From Oscillospiraceae bacterium (GTDB lineage Bacteria > Bacillota > Clostridia > Oscillospirales > Ruminococcaceae): 64,000 nucleotides of DNA. The position numbers were made by a program, and so were the translations under genes. Positions 56,271 to 64,000 of this stretch are shown here, one piece after another. The first letter of the stretch is position 1; every line of letters begins with the position of its first letter. The stretch spans positions 17,698-81,697 of the forward strand of contig JAHDPQ010000083.1 of the NCBI GenBank assembly GCA_018434245.1. The letters run 5' to 3'. A model generated the notes under the pieces. That model saw only the letters and a list, made by a program, of their open reading frames with translations, was not told where the DNA came from and searched no databases.

Positions 56271-57326
56271 ATGAAGATTTCGGCCGAGGTTTACGGCACC
56301 CTGCCGGACGGAAGAGAGGTTTACTCCTACACTTTGGAAAACAACAGCATGAAGGTGGAGATTCTAAACTACGGCGGCATAGTCAAGAACCTGTATCTTC
56401 CCGACCGCAACGGCAGAATCGCCGATGTGGTGTTGGGCCATGCTGGATTTGAGCAGTATCTGGAAAATAAGGGCCATTTGGGCTGTGTGGTGGGCCGCAA
56501 CGCCAATCGAATCGCCGGAGCGGTCTGCTCAATTTTTGATGAAAAAATTGAGCTGGAGGCCAATAACGGAGCCCATAATCTCCACAGCGGCCCCAATAAT
56601 CTGGCCCGCCGGCTGTTCACTTCGGAAATTCACACCTTTAACAATCTGCCGGCTCTGCTGCTTTCCCACACCATGGAGGATGGCAGCGACGGCTTTCCAG
56701 GAAATCTGATCGTCACCATTGCCTACGCCCTCACCGAGGACAACGCCCTGATGATCGACTACCGGGCCGTCTGCGACAAAAACACTGTCATCAACCTCAC
56801 CAACCACAGCTACTTCAATCTGGCGGGGCACGATGGCGGCAACATCTACGGGCATCTGCTGGAAATGGACGCCCCCTTCTACACCCCCGCCACTGCCGAG
56901 GGGATTCCTACCGGGGAGATCATCGCCGTCAAAGATACCCCCTTTGATTTCTGCTCTGCCCCCAAGGCTATGGGCAAGGACTTGCACAGCGCTCTGACGC
57001 AAATGCAGCAGTTTGGCGGCTACGACCATAACTTTGTCCTGCAGGGATTGGGCTACCGCAAGGTGGCCACCGTTACCGAGCCGGAAAGCGGCCGGGTGAT
57101 GACGGTTCACACCGACCTGCCGGGGGTGCAGTTCTTCACCGCCAACAACATGAACGGGGAGTCCTCCTATAAGGATGGGGTCAAGTATCCCAAGCACGGG
57201 GGCTTCTGCCTGGAAACCCAGTTCTTCCCCAATGCACCCAACACTCCCTGGTTCCCCTCCTGCGTCTTTGCCGCAGGGGAGGAGTACACCTCCACCACCA
57301 CCTACCAATTTTCTGTGCTGGAGTAG
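56271..57326 (+). CDS. galM: aldose 1-epimerase (mutarotase)
   Basis: Interconverts alpha and beta anomers of galactose and glucose. 351 residues. VEILNYGGIVKNLYLPDRNG, GRNANRIAG, NNGAHNLHSGP (first catalytic His), NLTNHSYFNLAGH (second His) and the late GGFCLETQFFPNAPN (catalytic Glu) are all in place. AAGGGGATATGAT precedes ATG 56271. Alone, not in a gal operon. Confidence 0.95.
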   Translation: MKISAEVYGTLPDGREVYSYTLENNSMKVEILNYGGIVKNLYLPDRNGRIADVVLGHAGFEQYLENKGHLGCVVGRNANRIAGAVCSIFDEKIELEANNGAHNLHSGPNNLARRLFTSEIHTFNNLPALLLSHTMEDGSDGFPGNLIVTIAYALTEDNALMIDYRAVCDKNTVINLTNHSYFNLAGHDGGNIYGHLLEMDAPFYTPATAEGIPTGEIIAVKDTPFDFCSAPKAMGKDLHSALTQMQQFGGYDHNFVLQGLGYRKVATVTEPESGRVMTVHTDLPGVQFFTANNMNGESSYKDGVKYPKHGGFCLETQFFPNAPNTPWFPSCVFAAGEEYTSTTTYQFSVLE

Positions 57327-57361
57327 TACTCATTTTCTGCCGACCAGCATATAGTACAATA

Positions 57362-57436
57362 CGGGAGAAAGCAGACCTCGATGAGGTCCCGCTCTCCCAT
57401 AAAGGGGACCGCAACTGGGCAGATGGGGCGGTCCCC
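57362..57436 (+). terminator. tandem hairpins after galM
   Basis: GGGAGA/TCTCCC enclosing GACCTC/GAGGTC (57362-57398), then GGGGACCGC/GCGGTCCCC (57404-57436). Strong structures without T-runs. Confidence 0.5.
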
Positions 57437-57491
57437 ACCCTTATGCCTCAAAAGCCTTGGTGACAATGCCAAGGATATAGTTTCCCAAATA

Positions 57492-57549
57492 AAACGGCAC
57501 CTTTCCGATGAGATGGAGGAAATCCATCCCAACCGGAAGGGTGCCGTTT
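57492..57549 (-). terminator. terminator of the pyr operon
   Basis: AAACGGCACC and GGTGCCGTTT arms with internal GGAT/ATCC pairing; TTTTATTT follows on the minus strand. Confidence 0.8.
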
Positions 57550-57568
57550 GATTGATTTTGTGATAAGC

Positions 57569-58144
57569 TTAGAACTTTTTGCGGCTGCCCGGCTTTTCCA
57601 GAGGCAGGTCTTGCCTGCACAAAGGGCAATCGGTGGCTTCAAAGGTTTGAACCGTCAAGGTGGTTGCGCTGTAAAGGGGCAGGGGAAGCTCCACCCCGGG
57701 AGCCCGCCGGTCCACCAGACAGCAAAGGCCGATGACCTGTGCTCCCATATCCTCCACCAGCTTGACCACCTCCATGGTGGATTTCCCTGTGGTCACCACA
57801 TCCTCGCTGAGGAGGACCTTTTCCCCGGGAGCCAGCTCAAAACCCCGGCGCAAGGTCATTTGCTCCTCCACTCGCTCGGTGAAGATGCCCCGCACTCCCA
57901 GCTGGCGGGCAAACTCATAGGCCACCACAATGCCTCCCATGGCGGGGCCCACCACAACGGTCGCCCCCAAATCCTTGACCTGATCGGTGATGAGCTCCAC
58001 CACCGAGGCTGCTTTGTCCGGGTGTTGAAGCAGCTTGGCGCACTGGCAATACCGGTCGCTGTGTTTGCCGCTGGTCAGCAGGAAATGCCCCTCCAACAGG
58101 CTCCCGCACTCCCGCAAAGTCTCAATGACTGCTTTGTGTTCCAT
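57569..58144 (-). CDS. pyrE: orotate phosphoribosyltransferase
   Basis: Converts orotate plus PRPP to orotidine monophosphate. 191 residues. GHFLLTSGKHSDRYCQCAKL, VVVGPAMGGIVVAYEFAR and the PRPP loop VLLSEDVVTTGKSTMEVV are present. The C-terminus has an extra DCPLCRQDL Cys pair. Last gene of the operon; ATG 58144 follows AGGAGAG. Confidence 0.96.
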   Translation of the reverse strand: MEHKAVIETLRECGSLLEGHFLLTSGKHSDRYCQCAKLLQHPDKAASVVELITDQVKDLGATVVVGPAMGGIVVAYEFARQLGVRGIFTERVEEQMTLRRGFELAPGEKVLLSEDVVTTGKSTMEVVKLVEDMGAQVIGLCCLVDRRAPGVELPLPLYSATTLTVQTFEATDCPLCRQDLPLEKPGSRKKF

Positions 58145-58158
58145 CTCTATGCTCTCTC

Positions 58159-59058
58159 CTATTTTTTCAGTCGAATGTCGGAAATATGTTCAAAGCCGTG
58201 GCGCTCCATGTAGCGTTGCAGGCCATCGATGATCTCCAAGGGAGCTTCCGGGTTCTGGAAGACGGCAGTTCCCACCTGAACGGCTGCAGCTCCCGCCAGC
58301 AGAAACTCCACGGCGTCCCGCCAAGTGGCGATGCCTCCCAGCCCCACTACGGGGCAGTCCACCGCCCGGACTACATCGTAGACCATCCGCAAGGCCACCG
58401 GCCGCACCGCAGGCCCTGAAAGCCCGGCAGCAATGTTCCGGAAGACAGGCTTCCGCTGTTCCACGTCGATGGCCATCCCCAGCAGGGTGTTGATGAGGGA
58501 AAGGCCGTCGGCTCCCGCCTGACGGCAGGCCTTGGCCATCTCCACAATGTTTTCGGCCCCCGGGGAAAGCTTGACCAGCATGGGGCCGGAAAACACCTTT
58601 CGCACCGCCGACACCACCTGAGTGGCAATGGCGGGCTTTAGGCCAAAGTTGGCGCCCCCTTCCTTCACGTTGGGGCAGGAGATGTTTAGCTCCAGAATAT
58701 CGATGCCAGCGCTATTTAGCAGGCGAGCTCCTTCCACATACTCTTCTATGGTACCGCCCCCCAGATTGGCGATAATGGCGGGGCCCAGCCCTCGCATCCC
58801 AGGTAGCTCATGCCGGATAAAATGCTCCACACCGGGGTTTTGCAGCCCCACCGAGTTGAGCATACCGGCAGGAGTTTCCCACATGCGGGGGCCGTAGTTG
58901 CCCTCCCGGGGGTGAAGGGTCAGCCCCTTGGAGCAGATGCCCCCCAGCCGGGAAACATCCAGATACCCGGCGTATTCCTCCCCAAAGCCAAAGGTTCCGG
59001 AGGCCATGAGGACGGGGTTCTTCAAAGTGACACCCAGCAGTTTTGTCTCAAGCGTCAA
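58159..59058 (-). CDS. pyrD: dihydroorotate dehydrogenase B, catalytic subunit
   Basis: FMN enzyme of class 1B, working with PyrK and NAD. 299 residues from TTG 59058 (GGAGG eight bases upstream, 11-base overlap with pyrK). VLMASGTFGFGEEY, SKGLTLHPREGN, NSVGLQNPGVEHF and the active-site Cys in LELNISCPNVKEGG identify the class 1B type. VKLSPGAENIVEMAKAC and VVGLGGIATWRDAVEFL fit FMN binding. Confidence 0.96.
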   Translation of the reverse strand: MTLETKLLGVTLKNPVLMASGTFGFGEEYAGYLDVSRLGGICSKGLTLHPREGNYGPRMWETPAGMLNSVGLQNPGVEHFIRHELPGMRGLGPAIIANLGGGTIEEYVEGARLLNSAGIDILELNISCPNVKEGGANFGLKPAIATQVVSAVRKVFSGPMLVKLSPGAENIVEMAKACRQAGADGLSLINTLLGMAIDVEQRKPVFRNIAAGLSGPAVRPVALRMVYDVVRAVDCPVVGLGGIATWRDAVEFLLAGAAAVQVGTAVFQNPEAPLEIIDGLQRYMERHGFEHISDIRLKK

Positions 59059-59794
59059 AATTAATTTCCTCCCCTCGGAAGATAGGGCCATCCTTGCAGG
59101 TGCGCCTGTTTTTGCCCTGATGATCGGAGCAGGTGCAGACCAGACAGGCCCCCACGCCGCAGGCCATCCGATTTTCCAGACTGACCCAGACAGGAGTGCC
59201 GGCGGCTTTGCACAGAGCCACCACCGCCTTCATCATGGGGGTAGGGCCGCAGCAGAGGACAATTTCGTAATCGGCGGGGTCAAAGAGCTGGGTGACCAGC
59301 CCCTTGTGCCCGGCCACTCCGCTTTCGGTAGCGATACTCAGAGCACCGCAGTCGGGCTGGAAGGCCTCCTGATAAAAGGGCTGATGGGGAAAGCCCAGAC
59401 AGCAGTCGGCAGGATTTCCCTGCTGCCGCAGAGCCTTGGCGGCAAGGAGCAGGGGGGCGATGCCGATGCCTCCCCCCACCAGAAGCACCCTTTTGCCGGA
59501 AAGCTCCTCCAAGGGCCAGCCATTGCCCAAAGGGCCGGTGAGGCGCAGCTTGTCCCCCGGCTTCATATTCGAAAGCTCGGCGGTACCTTCCCCCACCACC
59601 TTGTATAAAAAGGTGAGGGTGTCCTCTTCTTGGTTGCAGAGACTGATGGCCCGGGGGAGCAGCAGGGCGCTGCCTTCCCGCCGGAGCATGTAGAACTGTC
59701 CCGGCTTTGCGGGGACAGAGGAGGGAAGGCGCATCTCAAACACATCTTCCCCAACTTCTTGATTGGAGCGTACGGTTACCATTTCAGACGGCAC
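59048..59794 (-). CDS. pyrK: dihydroorotate dehydrogenase electron-transfer subunit
   Basis: FAD and 2Fe-2S subunit passing electrons from PyrD to NAD. 248 residues. FAD-binding LPRAISLCNQ, the NAD-binding LLVGGGIGIAPLLLAAKAL and CCGPTPMM, and the cluster ligands in CGVGACLVCTC plus Cys in RRTCKDGP. It starts with GTG 59794 or ATG 59782; either way the start overlaps the pyrF end. Confidence 0.96.
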   Translation of the reverse strand: MPSEMVTVRSNQEVGEDVFEMRLPSSVPAKPGQFYMLRREGSALLLPRAISLCNQEEDTLTFLYKVVGEGTAELSNMKPGDKLRLTGPLGNGWPLEELSGKRVLLVGGGIGIAPLLLAAKALRQQGNPADCCLGFPHQPFYQEAFQPDCGALSIATESGVAGHKGLVTQLFDPADYEIVLCCGPTPMMKAVVALCKAAGTPVWVSLENRMACGVGACLVCTCSDHQGKNRRTCKDGPIFRGEEINFDA

Positions 59795-60650
59795 TTTTAA
59801 TCTCTTCCCTCATTCGTATGGTTTCGGCCCGGGCCGCCTCATCAAAGGGCAGACCGGAAAATTCGGGCTTCTTGTAAGCCAGCAGGATGCCCCGGGAGGA
59901 GTTGACCACTCCGCCGTTGCCATTTTTAAAGTAGTCCTTCATATCCTCCGCCTTGCCGCCCTGGGCGCCGTACCCGGGAATGAGGAAGAAGGTGCGGGGC
60001 AGCCGCTGGCGAATCCGCAGAGTCTGCTCCCGGTTGGTGCAGCCTACCACCGCCCCAATGGCGCTGTAGCCGCATTTTCCGAGGAACTGTTCCCCTTCCC
60101 GCTCCAGCATCCGGCCCAGCTTTTCCGAGACGCTTTCCCCGTCGGCGGCAGTGATTCCCTGAAGATCCCCCGCTCCCGGGTTGGAGGTAGCCACCAGTGC
60201 AAACAGGCCTTTATCCCCTGTCTTCAGGTAGGGGTAAAAGGGCTTTAAGGTGTCCATCCCCATAAAGGGGTTGACGGTGATGAAGTCGGCCTCCAATGCG
60301 CCTTCCAGATGAGCCTTGGCGTACATCTCGGCGGTTTTGGCAATATCTCCCCGCTTGACGTCGGCAATCACAATGGCTCCCTTGTCCCGCAGGTACTGCA
60401 GTGTCTGAGAGTAAGCCAAAAAGCCGTCGATGCCCAAAGCCTCGTAGTAGGCGATTTGCACCTTATACACCGCCGCTACATCCAAAGTGGCGTCGATGAT
60501 CCGCTTGTTGAAGTGAAAGATTTTCTCCCGGGGACTGATGTAGCTGTCGGAAAAATCCTGGGGCAGATAAGAAAGGTCGGTGTCCAGCCCCAGACACACA
60601 TGGCCTTTATCCTCTACGGCGGCATACAATCGGTCGATAATCCTAGGCAA
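59784..60650 (-). CDS. pyrF: orotidine-5'-phosphate decarboxylase
   Basis: Last step to UMP. 288 residues, the longer type-2 OMP decarboxylase. HVCLGLDTDLSYLP, VYKVQIAYYEALG, the catalytic IVIADVKRGDIAKTAEMYA and FLIPGYGAQGGKAEDM. The start TTG 60650 is set by GGAGG nine bases upstream; the frame is open further but has no start with a ribosome site. Confidence 0.95.
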   Translation of the reverse strand: MPRIIDRLYAAVEDKGHVCLGLDTDLSYLPQDFSDSYISPREKIFHFNKRIIDATLDVAAVYKVQIAYYEALGIDGFLAYSQTLQYLRDKGAIVIADVKRGDIAKTAEMYAKAHLEGALEADFITVNPFMGMDTLKPFYPYLKTGDKGLFALVATSNPGAGDLQGITAADGESVSEKLGRMLEREGEQFLGKCGYSAIGAVVGCTNREQTLRIRQRLPRTFFLIPGYGAQGGKAEDMKDYFKNGNGGVVNSSRGILLAYKKPEFSGLPFDEAARAETIRMREEIKSAV

Positions 60651-60700
60651 CGATATTCTCCTCCTGCAATGTATTTCGGGTTTTGTGGATTTCTGGACAA

Positions 60701-60740
60701 CGCCGGGCAGGGGGAACCGTTCGCTCTGCCCTGTCCGGCG
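60701..60740 (-). promoter_or_regulatory. intercistronic hairpin between pyrB and pyrF
   Basis: CGCCGG-GCAG and CTGCCC ... CCGGCG arms with one 3-base bulge, 9 bases after the pyrB stop. No T-run; perhaps a processing or partial attenuation site. Confidence 0.4.
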
Positions 60741-60748
60741 CTCTGTAT

Positions 60749-61735
60749 TTATGCGCTGTGGGTGGCGGCGGGAGTGTCGCAGGTGTGGACACTGAGGAAT
60801 CCGTCTCCCAGCTGATCGTTTAACTGAAGCTGCTTGATAATAAGGGCCATGCGGGCCAGCACGCCGCACTGAGTTTGCAAAAAGTACCAGGCCCGGGGAT
60901 CTGAGTCCACCTCGGAGTTGATTTCGTCCACCCGGGGCAGAGGATGCAGGACGATCATATCCTCCTTGGCAGACTTCATTTTTTCGGCGTCCAGGACGTA
61001 CACGCCCTTGAGGCGGCGGTATTCGGTGGGGTTCTGGAACCGCTCCCTTTGAATGCGGGTCATGTAGAGGATGTCCACCTGACCGATGGAGGATTCCAAA
61101 TCGTCGGTGACGGTGTAGCCCACCCCCCGCTCCTCCAGCAGTTCCAGCACATCTTCCGGCATTTTGAGGGCTTCGGGGGCGATGAGGATAAAGTGGTTGC
61201 CGGGGTATTGGCTCAGGGCCTTGATAAGGGAGTGGACGGTGCGGCCGTGTTTCCCGCCGCCACACAGGCCGATGGTGAGGTGATCCAGCCGCCCAAACCG
61301 CCGGTAGATGGTGACCAGATCGGTCAGAGTCTGGGTGGGGTGCTCGTTGGAGCCGTCCCCTGCGTTGATGATGGGCACATCGGAAACCTTAGCCATCCGG
61401 TGGGGGACCAGGGCGGTGGGGTGGCGCACCACCATGATATCGCAATAGCCCGAAACGGTTCTGGCGGTATCCTCGGGGGATTCTCCCTTTGCGGTGGAGG
61501 AAACACCGGCTTCTGAAAAACCGAGCACCTGACCCCCCATGCGAAGCATGGCGCTTTCAAAGGAAAGACGGGTCCGTGTGCTCGGTTCAAAAAATAAAGT
61601 AGCCAATAGCTTGCCTTTTGCCACCTCGCCGTAACGGCTGGGGTTTTCGGCGATGCTACGGGCTACCGAGAGAATATAATCAAAATCCGCCTTATCAAAA
61701 TCACTGATGTTCAGGATGTCCCGCTGATATGGCAT
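60749..61735 (-). CDS. pyrB: aspartate carbamoyltransferase, catalytic chain
   Basis: Forms carbamoyl-aspartate. 328 residues from ATG 61735 (AAGGGAGC upstream). The carbamoyl-phosphate site FFEPSTRTRLSFESAM, VVRHP, INAGDGSNEHPTQTLTDLVT and VLHPLPRVDEIN are diagnostic. No regulatory chain (pyrI), pyrC, carAB or pyrR lies in the window. First gene of pyrBFKDE. Confidence 0.97.
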   Translation of the reverse strand: MPYQRDILNISDFDKADFDYILSVARSIAENPSRYGEVAKGKLLATLFFEPSTRTRLSFESAMLRMGGQVLGFSEAGVSSTAKGESPEDTARTVSGYCDIMVVRHPTALVPHRMAKVSDVPIINAGDGSNEHPTQTLTDLVTIYRRFGRLDHLTIGLCGGGKHGRTVHSLIKALSQYPGNHFILIAPEALKMPEDVLELLEERGVGYTVTDDLESSIGQVDILYMTRIQRERFQNPTEYRRLKGVYVLDAEKMKSAKEDMIVLHPLPRVDEINSEVDSDPRAWYFLQTQCGVLARMALIIKQLQLNDQLGDGFLSVHTCDTPAATHSA

Positions 61736-61785
61736 ACTTTTGCTCCCTTCTTTCCTTTGCACTTATTTCATTTCAAATTGTCAAA

Positions 61786-61814
61786 AGTATACTATATCTT
61801 CTTGGGATTGTCAA
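61786..61814 (-). promoter_or_regulatory. promoter of the pyr operon
   Basis: Minus strand: TTGACA (61814-61809), 17 bases, TATACT (61791-61786). The leader is only about 45 bases, too short for a PyrR attenuator. Confidence 0.8.
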
Positions 61815-61824
61815 CTGCTTAGGA

Positions 61825-61883
61825 AATTAAAAAAAGCTGATATCTACGCTTTTTTCCGTTTAAAAGGGGCGCAGATATCAGCT
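61825..61883 (-). terminator. terminator of the YfhO-like gene
   Basis: GCTGATATCTGCGC pairs with GCGTAGATATCAGC; TTTTTTTAATT follows on the minus strand. Confidence 0.85.
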
Positions 61884-61943
61884 TACGGGGGTTTGCGTAG
61901 AATTTACAGGCTGTTTTTACGTTATATTTGTGGATAACGCAAA

Positions 61944-64000
61944 TCAGTTTTGAGGGACTTCCGGTTCCGTGGGCGGAGGGGCTTCTTCCGGAGAGAAGGC
62001 AAACTCCTCCCCGGCGATGCCTGCCTGCTCCAAGGCCTGATTGATGGCCTCCTGCCGGGACGGCCTGTCCCGGTAACGGGTCAGGTACTCCTCCCAGGTG
62101 AGACTGACCGACTCCCCCAGAAAGAGGGAGCGCTGGATGTCCAGAGCCTGAGTCTGCTCCCGGCCGGAGCGGCGGTAAAGGAGGAAATACAGTCCAAGGA
62201 GCAGCAAAAACCCTCCGCTGATCCAAAGGCCTTCCCGCAAGCCGGGGGTGAAGTAGTCAAAGCGGATGACGGCTTCCCCGGCGGGGACCCGCACGGCCAT
62301 AAAGCCCACGTTGACTTTTTCGATCAAGGCCGGACTGCCGTTGACGGTGGCGGTCCACCCGCTGTCGTAGGGGACGGAGAAGAACATCAGAGTATCCTGC
62401 TCTAAATCCGAGTGGGCGGTAAAACCCCGGTTGTCGTGGGAAAAATCGTAGCAGGTCAGCTCCAGACGGTCGTCCACATCGCCCACCATGGCGTCGTAAG
62501 AGTAATCCACCGGCCGGGCCAGTTCCCCTTGGGTTAAAAGGTCGGAGTTGCGGGCGATAGCCTCTTCATCCTCCAGCACCAGATAGCGCAGCATGATGTT
62601 GGTCCGCTGCTTTTCGCTGACACTCTCCAGCTGTTCCCGGTCGATATACTGAGAGTAGGCATAGCCCATGGGCAAAAAGTTTTGGTTCTCGTAGACGTTA
62701 AAGCCCAACTGCTCCGAGTGGAAGGCATAGCCCGGAATAGGTTCCTGCTCCGGCTTGTCGGTTTCGATGAAAAGCCAGCGAACCGATAGCAGAGGCCGCA
62801 GGGCGAAGAACTCCGCTTCCGGCCGGGAGGCCACATCCCGCTTGATCCCCACCGCAGGGTAGAACTCCATGACAGAGGGGGGGACAATGCTGTGGAAGGC
62901 CTGAATGGTGGGCCGGTGCCAGTACATCCCCATGTTGTCCAGACTGTCGTAAAAATCAATGCGGGAAAAGCTCTCCCCATCGTTGGGAAGGGAGACTACC
63001 TCCCGGCCGTTGATGGCGCTGCTTACAATAAACTGACTCTGGTCCCGGTTGTTTTTGCCGTTGGCCAGATAAAAAATCCCAAAGGAGAGGCAGACCACGC
63101 AGACTCCCGCCTGCAACAGCCACTTGAACTTTTGGTGACCGCGCAGCCGGGCAATGAGCAGGGTCATATAGAGCAGGCAGGTCAGCACCACCGTAGCGTA
63201 AATCCAAAGCATTTGGGGATTGGCTTCCAGCCCCAAGAGAAGCTGGCCATCTTTCATTTGGGGGGTGAGCCCACACATGACGATGAACAGGACACAGGCT
63301 ACAAGACTCCACTTGATTCCCCGCAACATGCAGGAAGGGTCGGCGGCGCTTTCTTCCAGAGCACGGGCGCTGGCCAGACACATCAGCAGGATAGGCATGT
63401 AGAACCACCGGGCATAGTAGCTGTGGTTGAGCAGGATAAACAGGCTGTTGAGCCCCGGCACCAGTGCCATGATCAGGGAGATGGCCAGAATCTTTTTCAG
63501 CCAGTCGTTCTTCCGGGAAAAGAAGTAGGCAAGCGTCCCCGAAAGCCCGACCAGAGGCAACCACGCCGAGCGGGAGGACCATGCTCCCCCGGCATCGGGG
63601 AAGAAGTTGAGCCGGGCAGGCAGCTCCGGGGGGAAGAATAGGCTTTGCAGGATGGCTTCCCGGTTTTGGTCCTGCCAGTAGATCCACAGGTTCCACCCGG
63701 TGAGGAAATTGTCGGTTCCGGTGCGGGGGTTGCCCAGCAGGGCCAGCACCGAGGGCAACAACACCGCGGCGGAAAGCCCCACTCCCATCACGGCTTCCAA
63801 GGCGATGAGGGAAAACTTCTTCAAAGTCATTCCCCAGCTTTTGTCGGTCATCCGGACAAAGACGTAGAGGATGACAAAGACTGCTTCCCCCACAAAGAAC
63901 CAGTAGTTGACCATGGCATTGACCGCCACCATCAAGGCGAAGAAGGCCTTTTTGTCCTCCACCACCAGCTTTTCCACCCCCAGAAGCAGCAGGGGGAAGA
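61944..64000 (-). CDS. YfhO-family membrane protein, C-terminal part (gene runs off the right edge)
   Basis: Reading frame stays open to the window end; 685 codons seen. About nine transmembrane helices are visible. Then comes a soluble domain of about 270 residues (IDFYDSLDNMGMYWHRPTIQ, AFHSIVPPSVMEF, CYDFSHDNRGFTAHSDLEQ) ending in VPYDSGWTATVNGSPALIEK and VPAGEAVIRFDYFTPGL, both hallmarks of YfhO. A last helix and a Glu/Pro-rich cytosolic tail of about 90 residues follow. Family members are linked to lipoteichoic-acid or polysaccharide glycosylation. Own terminator. Confidence 0.88.
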   Translation of the reverse strand, partial: FPLLLLGVEKLVVEDKKAFFALMVAVNAMVNYWFFVGEAVFVILYVFVRMTDKSWGMTLKKFSLIALEAVMGVGLSAAVLLPSVLALLGNPRTGTDNFLTGWNLWIYWQDQNREAILQSLFFPPELPARLNFFPDAGGAWSSRSAWLPLVGLSGTLAYFFSRKNDWLKKILAISLIMALVPGLNSLFILLNHSYYARWFYMPILLMCLASARALEESAADPSCMLRGIKWSLVACVLFIVMCGLTPQMKDGQLLLGLEANPQMLWIYATVVLTCLLYMTLLIARLRGHQKFKWLLQAGVCVVCLSFGIFYLANGKNNRDQSQFIVSSAINGREVVSLPNDGESFSRIDFYDSLDNMGMYWHRPTIQAFHSIVPPSVMEFYPAVGIKRDVASRPEAEFFALRPLLSVRWLFIETDKPEQEPIPGYAFHSEQLGFNVYENQNFLPMGYAYSQYIDREQLESVSEKQRTNIMLRYLVLEDEEAIARNSDLLTQGELARPVDYSYDAMVGDVDDRLELTCYDFSHDNRGFTAHSDLEQDTLMFFSVPYDSGWTATVNGSPALIEKVNVGFMAVRVPAGEAVIRFDYFTPGLREGLWISGGFLLLLGLYFLLYRRSGREQTQALDIQRSLFLGESVSLTWEEYLTRYRDRPSRQEAINQALEQAGIAGEEFAFSPEEAPPPTEPEVPQN

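Noticed and set aside
61736-61785. PyrR attenuator before pyrB
   Set aside because: The leader is about 45 bases, with no terminator/antiterminator pair and no pyrR nearby.
1-64000. tRNA and rRNA genes
   Set aside because: I scanned the intergenic gaps for GGTTCGAATCC-like T-loops and conserved rRNA segments and saw none. A tRNAscan run would be decisive.

Overview
The window looks like chromosomal DNA of a spore-forming, G+C-rich Clostridia (Bacillota), most likely an Oscillospirales/Ruminococcaceae-type gut anaerobe. The evidence is inferential. It rests on SpoIIID, a gerA-type germination operon, sigma-G- and sigma-E-like promoters, a T-box in front of pheS, an L27 with the Prp-cleavable N-terminus next to prp, DnaD/DnaI-type replication proteins, a split transketolase, a reverse rubrerythrin, and strong AGGAGG ribosome sites often paired with TTG starts. 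No rRNA, tRNA, CRISPR array, intact insertion sequence or prophage was seen.

Layout. 1-8 kb: 5' part of a class B sortase (minus strand), a MATE transporter with an attenuator-like leader, lepA, hemW (with an altered radical-SAM cysteine motif), a lone ChrB-like protein, asnA, rpsT and a tiny membrane protein. 8.8-16.4 kb: chemoreceptor, glutamate dehydrogenase, hutI, a flavodoxin and a split transketolase. 16.6-19.7 kb: a membrane protein with degenerate GGDEF and EAL domains, a small membrane protein with a DPWDLP repeat and a xylose-isomerase-like barrel protein. 19.7-24.2 kb: rplU-prp-rpmA, a SEDS (RodA/FtsW) paralogue, and dnaD-dnaI on the minus strand. 24.2-33.6 kb: palindrome cluster, second MATE transporter, a 50-residue spore-protein-like gene with a sigma-G-like promoter, rubrerythrin, rpmB, the ger operon and a DUF1846 protein.

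33.6-43.7 kb is the most accessory-looking part. It holds a divergent AbrB-like/Xre regulator pair with shared palindromic operators, a MarR-controlled heterodimeric ABC exporter, a foldase-like lipoprotein, spoIIID, and a large serine recombinase homologue that has lost its catalytic serine and two active-site arginines. It ends in 1.1 kb of repeat-rich non-coding DNA. 43.7-47.5 kb: T-box-controlled pheS-pheT. 47.7-51.4 kb: GntR/ABC/permease operon of the YtrA-YtrB type. 52-57.3 kb: lexA, trpS, an aminotransferase, a tiny NPRTG cell-wall-anchored protein and galM. 57.5-61.8 kb: pyrimidine operon pyrB-pyrF-pyrK-pyrD-pyrE. The window ends in a truncated YfhO-like membrane protein.

Links between genes. 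The truncated sortase B at the left end and the NPRTG protein at 56 kb are plausible enzyme and substrate. The sigma-G-like promoters on the ger operon and on the 50-residue protein point to late forespore expression, and the sigma-E-like promoter on spoIIID to mother-cell expression. HutI and glutamate dehydrogenase are adjacent and could both serve amino-acid breakdown. The best candidates for something undescribed are the catalytically dead recombinase beside spoIIID, the inactive-looking GGDEF-EAL protein with its DPWDLP partner, and the spore-protein-like gene.
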